In this document: in pieces, positions 33,986 to 41,502 of the stretch | Position numbering within the stretch: position 1 is the stretch's first letter | Layout: the number at the start of each line of letters is the position of its first letter | NCBI GenBank assembly: GCA_963677325.2 | Contig: CAXXGM010000013.1 | Span: 124,001-188,000, forward strand | Length of the DNA stretch: 64,000 nucleotides | Direction: 5' to 3' | Source: G963677325 sp963677325 | GTDB taxonomy: Bacteria > Bacteroidota > Bacteroidia > Bacteroidales > Prolixibacteraceae | Notes under the pieces: model-generated | Databases searched by the model: none | The model's input: only the letters and a program-made list of their open reading frames with translations | What the model was told of the DNA's origin: nothing | Translations under genes and position numbers: made by a program

Positions 33986-34612
33986 TTAGCCGAAGGTTAA
34001 AGCAATTTTAATTCCAATTGCGATGAGCAATCCGCCCAACAAGCGGTTAATGGCGGTACTGTATTTAAAAAACTTTTGCTGAACGCTCTTATGTGCGCAA
34101 AAGGTTGAAACAACGGCAAACCAGGTAATGGCCGTAGCAATAATAATAAATGAAATAATGAGGATAACATAGATAGGAGTATCCTCGCGGATGACAAAGG
34201 CAAACAGGCTGAGAAAGAAAAGAGTAGCCTTTGGATTAAGAACATTGGTTAAAAAACCCATCCTGAAGGCTGCTGTGCGTGACAGGTCAGCACCGGTCTT
34301 TTCTTCCGTTACAAGACTGACCGGACTTTTGGAAAGAATGGATTTTACGCCAATATAGATTAAATACCCTGCTCCCAAAATCTTTATCATCGAAAACAGT
34401 GTTACAGACCTGGAAATAATATATCCAATCCCTGCTGCACAGTAGAATAAATGGATGCAAAGACCAATCCCAATCCCAAATCCGGTGTAAATCCCTGAAC
34501 GCCGGGAATAAAGCAGCGAATTCCTGACAGTCATGATAAAATCAGGCCCCGGGCTGACAGCTGCCATTAAATTGAGGACCGCGACGGTCCCGATAAGAGG
34601 AAGATATTCCAT
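33986..34612 (-). CDS. LysE/RhtB-family amino-acid exporter
   Basis: 208 residues with about six membrane helices. LysE-type proteins export amino acids or related small molecules across the inner membrane. Seen: AAVSPGPDFIMTVRNSLLYSRRSGIYTGFGIGIG near the N-terminus (the family signature), then LGAGYLIYIGVKSIL and AFRMGFLTNVLNPKATLFFLSLFAF. The substrate cannot be read from sequence. It is a single gene, head-to-head with fabI. Confidence 0.9.
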   Translation of the reverse strand: MEYLPLIGTVAVLNLMAAVSPGPDFIMTVRNSLLYSRRSGIYTGFGIGIGLCIHLFYCAAGIGYIISRSVTLFSMIKILGAGYLIYIGVKSILSKSPVSLVTEEKTGADLSRTAAFRMGFLTNVLNPKATLFFLSLFAFVIREDTPIYVILIISFIIIATAITWFAVVSTFCAHKSVQQKFFKYSTAINRLLGGLLIAIGIKIALTFG

Positions 34613-34791
34613 AAGCTGGGGATCACTCTAAATGATTGTTCAAAAATAAACAAATATACAATCCCTGAGTGCAGTCGGAAATAGCGCCCGAAGACCTCCC
34701 CGACGGTTTCTTATATTTTAATTAATCAAGAAGTTTATAGCTTCAAACTCCCATCAGAAGAGCATTGAGTCCCGAAAGATCGGTTTTTAGC

Positions 34792-34799
34792 TAACTTTG
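34792..34799 (+). promoter_or_regulatory. Probable fabI promoter -7 box
   Basis: TAACTTTG fits TAnnTTTG, 76 bp before the fabI ATG. The nearest upstream TTGA (34765-34768) is a few bases further away than usual. Confidence 0.45.
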
Positions 34800-34874
34800 C
34801 ACTATTATTCAGGATTTAGTATGATATCCGTTATAGCTTGACAGATATCCGGTATTTATATAATTTTTAATAAG

Positions 34875-35735
34875 ATGTCAAACAATTTACTAAAGGGTAA
34901 GAGGGGAATAATATTTGGGGCTTTGAACGATATGTCCATTGCATGGAAAGTGGCCGAACGCGCCGTCGAAGAAGGAGCATCCATTACATTGACCAATACG
35001 GCCCTGGCGGTTCGTATGGGAACCATCACCGAACTTGGGAAAAAACTCAATGCCGAGGTTATTCCCGCCGATGCAACAAAAGTCGAAGATCTGGAAATGG
35101 TATTTACACAATCCCAGAATATTCTGGGCGGCAAAATAGACTTTGTCCTTCATTCCATCGGGATGTCTCCCAACGTGCGCAAAAAGCGCACTTATGATGA
35201 TCTGGACTATAATTTATTGAGCAGCACGCTCGATATTTCCGCCATTTCATTCCATAAGATGATTCAGGAGGCCAAAAAAATGGATGCAATCAGTGAAGGT
35301 GGTTCCATTGTGGCTCTTTCGTATGTTGCATCTCAACGGACATTGTTTGGTTACAACGACATGGCAGACGCTAAGGCGATGCTCGAATCGATTGCCCGGA
35401 GTTTCGGCTATATCTATGGCCGCGAGAAAGGAGTGCGGATCAATACCATTTCCCAGTCGCCGACCATGACAACGGCCGGTAGCGGGATCAAGGGTTTCGA
35501 TGGTTTAATGGACTTTGCCAACCGTATGTCGCCATTAGGCAACGCTACTGCAGATGAATGTGCCGATTACTGTATCGTGATGTTCTCTGACCTGACCCGT
35601 AAAGTTACGATGCAGAACCTTTTCCACGATGGCGGATTCTCAAGCATGGGGATGAGCCTTAGCGCCATGAATCAATACAACAAGAGTTTTGAAAACGATT
35701 TCAAAGACGAAAAAGGGAAGATAATTTACGGGTAA
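34875..35735 (+). CDS. fabI: Enoyl-[acyl-carrier-protein] reductase (NADH)
   Basis: 286 residues, slightly longer than the E. coli enzyme. FabI reduces trans-2-enoyl-ACP in the last step of each fatty-acid elongation cycle and is the triclosan target. Seen: GKRGIIFGALNDMSIAWKVAE (nucleotide site), ADATKVEDLEMVF, VLHSIGMSPN, the catalytic Tyr and Lys in GYNDMADAKA (Y-x6-K), and RINTISQSPTMTTAGSGI. The C-terminus includes MQNLFHDGGFSSMGMS. It is monocistronic with repeats after it. Confidence 0.95.
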   Translation: MSNNLLKGKRGIIFGALNDMSIAWKVAERAVEEGASITLTNTALAVRMGTITELGKKLNAEVIPADATKVEDLEMVFTQSQNILGGKIDFVLHSIGMSPNVRKKRTYDDLDYNLLSSTLDISAISFHKMIQEAKKMDAISEGGSIVALSYVASQRTLFGYNDMADAKAMLESIARSFGYIYGREKGVRINTISQSPTMTTAGSGIKGFDGLMDFANRMSPLGNATADECADYCIVMFSDLTRKVTMQNLFHDGGFSSMGMSLSAMNQYNKSFENDFKDEKGKIIYG

Positions 35736-36246
35736 TGGTTAATGGTTAATGGTTAATGATAAATGATAAATGGTTAGCAGGGAGGTAGCAGGGAAATGAT
35801 TAATGGGTAATGCCTTCGGGTTTAATATCTCAAACTTTACAGTCTAAAAGCCCAGTATAATCCCTCATTCGTAATTAATAATCCGGAATAAGGGAATAAG
35901 GTCAGTCTTGTTGTTTTCCCTTGTTTTCTACTAAGGTTAAAAAAATGACACAAATAAGGTTTTAAACGAACGGCCTTCCTTTTTCAATTAATCATTATTA
36001 CTGGTGCGTTAATAGTTAATGGAATAAATTAAGGTACTCCTTTTTGAACATTAGATTCCTCATTCCGCTTCGCTCCATTCGGGATGACAGACAGTATGTT
36101 TTTTTGGGGTGAAGTGGGGGGACAACGCCGCCCCTCCGGAATAAGGGAATAAGGTCAGTTTTGTTGTTTTCCTTTGTTTCCTACTAAGGTTTAAAAAATA
36201 ACGTAAATAAGGTTTTAAATGAACGGCCTTCCTTTATTAATTAATC
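35736..36246. repeat. Intergenic repeats including a duplicated ~113-bp unit
   Basis: First TTAATGG-type simple repeats (35736-35790). Then two direct copies of a unit that begins CCGGAATAAGGGAATAAGG and ends CGGCCTTCCTTT...AATCAT, at 35883-35996 and 36136-36248. Between them is a CATTCCGCTTCGCTCCATTC-type intergenic repeat. No gene. The second unit is cut by the element at 36247. Confidence 0.7.
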
Positions 36247-36527
36247 ATGCGAACCAAGAGTTGAAAATATCATCTTCGATAACCTAATCTTTAAAAAAAC
36301 ACCTCAGTAGAGGGATTGATTTTACCCCTCCACCGACCTAATTACCTGATTAAATTAGGTAATTAGGTAAATTTTTCTCTACCGGCCATTTCTACTAAGG
36401 TGTTTTCGACAGATTAGGTTATCCATTTCTTAAATTGAACGTTTAATGAAAAAAGCTTTAACATAATTGACTACAATACAAAGTCAACTTTCCAGGTTTC
36501 ATTATTTTTCAACCCTTAATTCGCATT
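36247..36527. mobile_element. Miniature inverted-repeat element, family A copy 2
   Basis: 281 bp, reverse-complement orientation of 3674-3955, with nearly the same ends (ATGCGAACCAAGAGTTGAAA and ATGCGAATTAAGGGTTGAAA) and the same hairpin core (36278-36423). Target duplications are TAATC and TAGTC, one base different. Confidence 0.85.
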
Positions 36528-36631
36528 AGTCATTAATCAATGTCGTTTAGTTAAGAATTTAATAGTTACACAGAGGAAAAAATTTAACACGGAGACACGG
36601 AGAACACGGAGATTGATAGAGAGAAAATAGG

Positions 36632-36889
36632 AGAGACTGTTTAAATTTAGTTCTTTTGGGATTTTAAGTCGTTCAGCCCCTTCGGGGTTGAGGTCTTATA
36701 TGTCACATTTTCCGTGGGTTACCCCCACGGTTATTCATATTAAACCCTTTCAGGGTATAAAGCATATTTAAGTCCGAAAGACTTGAATATGAATAACCTC
36801 CGGTGTAACCGGAGGCACTGAAATACATACAATACAGAACCCCGAAGTGGGGTTCCGCTTTGTTAAAAAGAAATTTAAACAGTTTCTTC
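36632..36889. repeat. Hairpin array with terminal inverted repeats, copy 1
   Basis: Ends GAGACTGTTTAAATTT and GAAACTGTTTAAATTT are inverted. Inside are four to five hairpins: CCCCTTCGGGG, CCGTGGG/CCCACGG, CCCTTTCAGGG, CCTCCGG/CCGGAGG and CCCCGAAGTGGGG, joined by TTATTCATATT words. The same array lies at 57926-58182 next to the other IS110 copy, with a few base changes towards its outer end. Shorter relatives are at 46040-46145 and 30585-30675. It has no coding capacity. Confidence 0.75.
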
Positions 36890-37301
36890 TATGTTGTAAT
36901 CCAAATTCTGAGAGCATTATTTTTTGGCTATTTTATTTTGTTTATTTTTCAAATATTTCGTTTACAGAACATTAACTTTGCAATTAGTAAAGAGGAAGAG
37001 GACGCAGGCTCTACTGGGGAGCAACCTGTCAGCAATACTCTTTACGGATACACTGTATAAGGGGAGGTTTTCGGGCCTTCCTTTTACTTATACAGGAATC
37101 CAAATATGGCTAAGGAAAACCCAATGTTCTACTCTTAGCCAATGCCGATAAAAGTCCTATAAAAACAATCTTCTATAAGTGGACAAAATGCCACATTTCC
37201 CTGTTTCAGTTTTTATAAGTAAAGTGCCGCATTCTAAATAAGCAGACTGGCTGCAAGAAACTGTCAGCGGTCACCTTGATATATTGATTGTTTTTAAGGA
37301 T
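36890..37301 (-). ncRNA. Candidate IS110 bridge-RNA region, copy 1
   Basis: Noncoding, downstream of the transposase. It has hairpins GGCTAAG/CTTAGCC (37108-37140) and CTGTATAAG/CTTATACAG (37053-37095). IS110-family elements encode a structured bridge/seek RNA in a noncoding end that chooses target and donor. The position fits the IS1111-like layout, but loop-to-target pairing was not shown. Confidence 0.35.
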
Positions 37302-38381
37302 TCATTTAACAACTCCTGATACATATTCTTTTTTGTTTTTAAGTACGTAATACATTCGGTTCAATACTTTTCGTGCAATTCGGATGATTGCCTTGTTTGG
37401 TTCCATCCGCCTGACATAGACATTAAAGCTCATAGCCAGGGCTGGATCAAGCCGGGCTGCAAACCAGGAACTCTCGATTAACGATTTGCGCAAGGCTGTC
37501 TGTCCTCGAAAGGTCATATCCCCGTTATTTTCCTTGTTCCCGCTAGAATGCCTGTTGGGGATCAAGCCTACAAACCCGGCAAAATGATCTGCGTTTTCAA
37601 ATCGTTCTATATTTTCTATTTCGGTCAAAAAAGTGATGGCCGTAACAAAACCCACACCAGGGATGCTCCGCAATAATTCCATTCTGGTTGCATATTTTTC
37701 GCTACGGGACAAAGCCCTGATTTTTCGTAAAACTTCCAGCAGAAGTTTCCTTTGCCCGTCGGCTTCTTGTACCAATATTTTCAACGTTTGAGTTCCGGAT
37801 TCGTGCTGAAGAGAAACCTGATTGAGCCATTTCATAAATCGTCTGGACCAGTGGGTTCCCGATTTCTCAAATTCAGCAGGAATAGATATCCCATAAAAGT
37901 GCAAAAACGATTTTATCCGCTGTTTGAACCGAACCATATCTTTTACCAAAGTTGCCCGCAGCCGTATCAAAGACCGGTCTTCCAATGTTGACGAATCGGG
38001 GACATAAATGGCCTTTAAATCCCCAGCGCGTAATGACCGGGCAAGTTTCCGGCTGTCTGTCGGGTCATCCTTTTGCAAATGTTCCTTTTGTGTCGTGGGA
38101 ACATCTGCCGGATTGATAACGATATTATTTATTCCCATTGCCTTCAGTTTGTAGTGAGTCCAAAAACCACTGAAACCCGCTTCATAAACTGAATGGTAAT
38201 CGCCGCCAGGAAAATTACAATTCAAATAGTTCGACAACACTTCTGCACTCGCAGGTTGTGTAAATGTCTTATGTAACAGTTTTTCAGTTAAAATTGATAC
38301 TGTCCAGCTTTTCAAATGAACATCAATACCTACAAATAAGCTTTGACCTTCGAAATTTAATTCCGTTCTTTGTGTTTGCAT
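37302..38381 (-). CDS. IS110-family transposase, copy 1
   Basis: 359 residues, identical to the protein at 56434-57513. The N-terminal DEDD domain has LFVGIDVHLKSWTVSIL and YEAGFSGFWTHYKL, followed by NPADVPTTQKEHLQKDDPTD with acidic residues. The C-terminal Transposase_20 domain has SIPGVGFVTAITFLTEI (helix-hairpin-helix) and HFAGFVGLIPNRHSSG. DEDD transposases work with a bridge RNA for site-specific insertion. The gene is intact, so the element may still be active. Confidence 0.95.
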   Translation of the reverse strand: MQTQRTELNFEGQSLFVGIDVHLKSWTVSILTEKLLHKTFTQPASAEVLSNYLNCNFPGGDYHSVYEAGFSGFWTHYKLKAMGINNIVINPADVPTTQKEHLQKDDPTDSRKLARSLRAGDLKAIYVPDSSTLEDRSLIRLRATLVKDMVRFKQRIKSFLHFYGISIPAEFEKSGTHWSRRFMKWLNQVSLQHESGTQTLKILVQEADGQRKLLLEVLRKIRALSRSEKYATRMELLRSIPGVGFVTAITFLTEIENIERFENADHFAGFVGLIPNRHSSGNKENNGDMTFRGQTALRKSLIESSWFAARLDPALAMSFNVYVRRMEPNKAIIRIARKVLNRMYYVLKNKKEYVSGVVK

Positions 38382-38643
38382 AAGTCATTGAGTTTTATTG
38401 TTTAATCCGAAAATCAAAAATAATACTCTTCTGGCTTATGCTACTCTCGCCAAAGATCAATTACAAACATAGGGACTGAATATTGTTTAAAAAGAACACA
38501 GAGAAGAGGCGTTGCCTCTTTCGGAGATCACAGAGCAAGACAAAAAGTGTTCTAATTTTACTTAACTAAACAACATTGGATCATTAATTGTAATTTTTTT
38601 CTTAATTTAGTCAAAGTCATTTATTCAAATAAATATACAGACC

Positions 38644-38973
38644 ATGAAAACTTTCGCAATACTTATTCTGATCACTTTGTTTCTGCCGGTTCTGTCCTAT
38701 GCCGGCGAGATTTACGGGACCATAAAAGGTGATGATGGGAAACCATTAATTAACCAGGTCGTGCAAATTAAGCAAAATGACAAAGTGGTGGCCTCTGCAA
38801 AGACCGATGCCAATGGCTACTTTACAGTCGCGATAAAAGAGGTGGGAAAATTTAAATTGGAAGTGGTTGGATACAAAGACGCCAGTTTTGAGGTTTTTTC
38901 ATCCAACAAGTCAACGCGCTACAATTTACTGATGAATAAAACCGGTGACAAATGGGTACTGAAGAGTCTTTAG
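38644..38973 (+). CDS. Small exported protein with carboxypeptidase-regulatory-like fold
   Basis: 109 residues. It has a signal peptide (MKTFAILILITLFLPVLSYAG) and one beta-sandwich domain GTIKGDDGKPLINQVVQIKQND...ASAKTDANGYFTVAIKEVGKFKLEVVG, the CarbopepD_reg-type pattern often found at the N-terminus of TonB-linked receptors. Here it stands alone and is probably periplasmic or surface-attached. It overlaps the next gene by 22 bp, so the pair is one unit. The function is unknown. Confidence 0.75.
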   Translation: MKTFAILILITLFLPVLSYAGEIYGTIKGDDGKPLINQVVQIKQNDKVVASAKTDANGYFTVAIKEVGKFKLEVVGYKDASFEVFSSNKSTRYNLLMNKTGDKWVLKSL

Positions 38974-39893
38974 GACCCAACAAGGGTAAACGGGATAAAT
39001 GGGATAAGATTATCATTATTTTACAACCCTTAGGCGGGTTGCTTACGGCCCTTACCATTGCACTTGTCAGTTATTTTGGTTCTAATTACCTGAATAGCAA
39101 ACAGAACAATGATTCGAGAATCAGGCTCTACACGGAACTGATGAGCGGCCGGGAGCAAGCGGAAAGCGCTCTAAGGAAAGATATGTTCAACTCGATCCTG
39201 GGCACCATTCTCAAAGATTCCCATTCACTGGACGAAAACATCCTGCAACTGGAACTGCTGGCCTATAATTTCCATGAGTCGCTCAACCTGATGCCGCTTT
39301 TTTCTTACCTGAACAGGCAGATCGCCGCGGAAAAAAATCCCAAGCTCAGACAGGAATACCGCAGCAGGTTGTATAAAATGGCCGGTGATATCACTTCAAA
39401 GCAGATTTCGAGTCTCGAAGGCGCGGCAGCCATGGAGACGATGTTTATTACTTTTCCCGATTCCACGGTATACAAACCCGGACTTTCGCAGGAACTCCCC
39501 ATCGAGTGGAAAGATTCCAAGGTGTTTCATGACACGGTCAGAACGGGAGGTGTTACGAATGTGTATAAAAGAGTCGTCTATCTTAATGCCTTGCGTTATA
39601 ACGTGGAGGAGAAAAATGTGGACGTGAGACTGGATATTGAAACCTCGCTAAACGGCAAGTTTGCCAATATGATCACCCAGGAATTCACAATCGATTATTT
39701 TGAGTTCCCGATGATCGACAATACGCGGCTTTCCAATGACATGAGGTGTGCTGTGGTGATGCGTGATTTTGATTTTCCCAAATTTATCGAAGTGGATATT
39801 CTCTACTTCCCCGGTTCTCATTCAAGCCTGAAAGAAAAGCCCTATTATGACGAAGTGGTAAAAAAGTTAATAACGGATCAGGAGAAGAAATAG
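38952..39893 (+). CDS. Single-pass membrane protein of unknown function
   Basis: 313 residues; not recognised. The N-terminal 20 residues are charged (MGTEESLGPNKGKRDKWDK), followed by one membrane helix IIIILQPLGGLLTALTIALV near 20-40. After that is a helical stretch (QNNDSRIRLYTELMSGREQAESALRKDMFNSI, ILQLELLAYNFHESLNLMP) and a C-terminal beta-rich part (NVDVRLDIETSLNGKFANMI, VVMRDFDFPKFIEVDILYFPG). It starts 22 bp inside the preceding gene, which suggests translational coupling and joint function. No enzyme motif was seen. Confidence 0.7.
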   Translation: MGTEESLGPNKGKRDKWDKIIIILQPLGGLLTALTIALVSYFGSNYLNSKQNNDSRIRLYTELMSGREQAESALRKDMFNSILGTILKDSHSLDENILQLELLAYNFHESLNLMPLFSYLNRQIAAEKNPKLRQEYRSRLYKMAGDITSKQISSLEGAAAMETMFITFPDSTVYKPGLSQELPIEWKDSKVFHDTVRTGGVTNVYKRVVYLNALRYNVEEKNVDVRLDIETSLNGKFANMITQEFTIDYFEFPMIDNTRLSNDMRCAVVMRDFDFPKFIEVDILYFPGSHSSLKEKPYYDEVVKKLITDQEKK

Positions 39894-40092
39894 ACCGTGC
39901 AGCAGGATGCAGTCCTGACGGCAATGAATAAAGCAATGGCTACTTATTAGGACATCCTCCTATACTATTACAGGCTTTCAGCCCGGCTTACTCCAGAATA
40001 TATCAGAGTTCATTAACTCCTCTGACCTCCGATTCACAGATACACCACTATGGGAGAAAAAAGGAGAATTCGTCTGTATCTAAACTTGTATC

Positions 40093-40244
40093 ATTCTAAT
40101 CTTTATTTCTGATTTTTAAGATATAATCTTTTATCCGCAATATTGTTTCTTCAGGAAGCTGAAATGCAATAAAAGGAGTTTTGGGTAACAAAATCTCATA
40201 AAAGATGTACTCCTGGAGAAAACCCTTATCAGCGGCATCTTTTA
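40093..40244 (-). pseudogene. C-terminal gene remnant cut by IS982
   Basis: On the minus strand an open frame reads RLKDAADKGFLQEYIFYEIL...FQLPEETILRIKDYIL to a stop near 40096. Its upstream part is replaced by the IS982 left end at 40245. No match to the rest was seen beyond 41284. The remaining gap 39894-40092 holds no gene. Confidence 0.35.
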
Positions 40245-41284
40245 ACCTGAGTTCGATATAAAAAAGGTAAAAATATTTGGTAAAAATAAGGATTGTGTGT
40301 ATATTAAAAGTCTGACAAACAATTATATACATTAATCACAATCCTTATGGACATAAGACCAAAATTAGTGGAAATATTCTTTTTTACAGACGAATTCTGC
40401 AAAGAATTTAGCAAGACCTTAGAAGGGGTACAGCTAACCACCGACAACTCAAAAAAGACACGAAATAAACCTTGTAAATTCACAGATTCTAAAGTTATTA
40501 CGATTTTAATTGCTTTTCATTTAGGTGGTTATCGTAATCTTAAGGATTTTTATCTCAATTTATGTGCAGAAAGTATTGAAAAGTGAATTCCCTCAAACCG
40601 TATCTTACAACAGGTTTGTAGAACTTCAGCAAAAGGCACTTTTCCCTATGGTTATCTTCTTGAAAATGATGAGAATTGGATCGTGTACAGGAATATCGTT
40701 TGCCGATTCCACTTCCATAAAGGTCTGCAAAAACAAAAGGATTTTCAACCATAAAGTATTTGCCGGTATCGCGCAAAGGGGGAAATCGACAATGGGTTAT
40801 TTCTTTGGATTTAAGCTGCATTTGATTGTCAATGACAAAGGGGAAATATTGAATTTTGTCATCACCCCCGGCAATGTTGATGACAGGGAACCTCTAAAAG
40901 ATGCGCGGTTTCTCCAAATAGTCTATGGAAAGCTCTTTGCAGACAAGGGATATATAGGCCAAAGACTTTTTGAACAGTTATTTGTTGATGGTATCCAATT
41001 AATTACAGGTATCAAACGTAATATGAAAAATTGCCTTATGTCGATCAGTGATAAGATTTTGCTCAGGAAGAGATCGATCATTGAAACAATAAACGATGAG
41101 TTGAAAAACATCTGCCAAACAGAACATTCACGACACAGAAGTTTTGGCAATTTTCTCACAAACCTGATTTCTGGCTTACTTGCTTATTCATTTCTTCCTA
41201 AAAAACCATCAATCAAATTTGAAACCGAACCTTTACATGGTCAACTTGCCCTCTTTTAGTCGATAGCTTATATCGAACTAAAGT
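40245..41284 (+). mobile_element. IS982-family insertion sequence
   Basis: 1040 bp. Ends ACCTGAGTTCGATATAA (left) and ACTTTAGTTCGATATAA (right, inverted). The 5-bp flanks TTTTA and TATTA differ by one base. The ends match those of the family B miniature elements at 26814 and 51437, which also use 5-bp TATTA/TAATA targets. Confidence 0.85.
40347..41259 (+). pseudogene. IS982 transposase, frameshifted
   Basis: The first frame (MDIRPKLVEIFFFTDEFCKEFSK...GGYRNLKDFYLNLCAESIEK) ends at 40586. The second takes over at SEFPQTVSYNRFVELQQ and runs to 41259. One missing A in 40579-40582 explains the break. The DDE motif is present: D in FADSTSIKV, D in FADKGYIGQ, E in RSIIETINDELKN, with the IS982 words HKVFAGIAQRGKSTMGYFFGFKLHL split between. 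An intact protein would have ~304 residues. If the shift is real the element cannot move itself. Confidence 0.85.
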
Positions 41285-41502
41285 TATTAAAATAATTGAT
41301 TTTATTTGTTTTTATTTCATTTAATTTTTATTTTTAAAAAATTTCTTTTTAGATATTGTCTTGTATTATTGACATAAAAGTTTAGGAAATTTTATATATA
41401 ACGAGGCATACTTTTAACTAACTTATTTTCAGTAATTTAAAGTAATATAGAGAGTTATTTGCTTTGGGATTGTGTTTTGTAATTATTAATATATATTTTC
41501 GT

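Larger units (their letters stand above)
36632..38477 (-). mobile_element. IS110-family element plus hairpin array, copy 1
   Basis: This 1846-bp block is an inverted copy of 56338-58182. It contains the transposase gene, a ~96-bp 5' segment beginning AGTCCCTATGTTTG, a ~410-bp structured 3' noncoding segment and the hairpin array. IS110 elements lack terminal inverted repeats, so the true border on the 36.6-36.9 kb side is uncertain. The two copies bracket ~18 kb and could invert it. Confidence 0.85.

Noticed and set aside
36860..37060. A 66-residue membrane-protein gene in the IS110 3' region
   Set aside because: It is present only because both IS copies carry the same DNA; the frame runs through inverted repeats and hairpins, with no family match and no start signal.
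40545..40590. Programmed frameshift in the IS982 transposase
   Set aside because: IS982 genes are normally one frame; the shift lies in a short A-run without slippery heptamer or downstream structure, so mutation or a consensus error is more likely.
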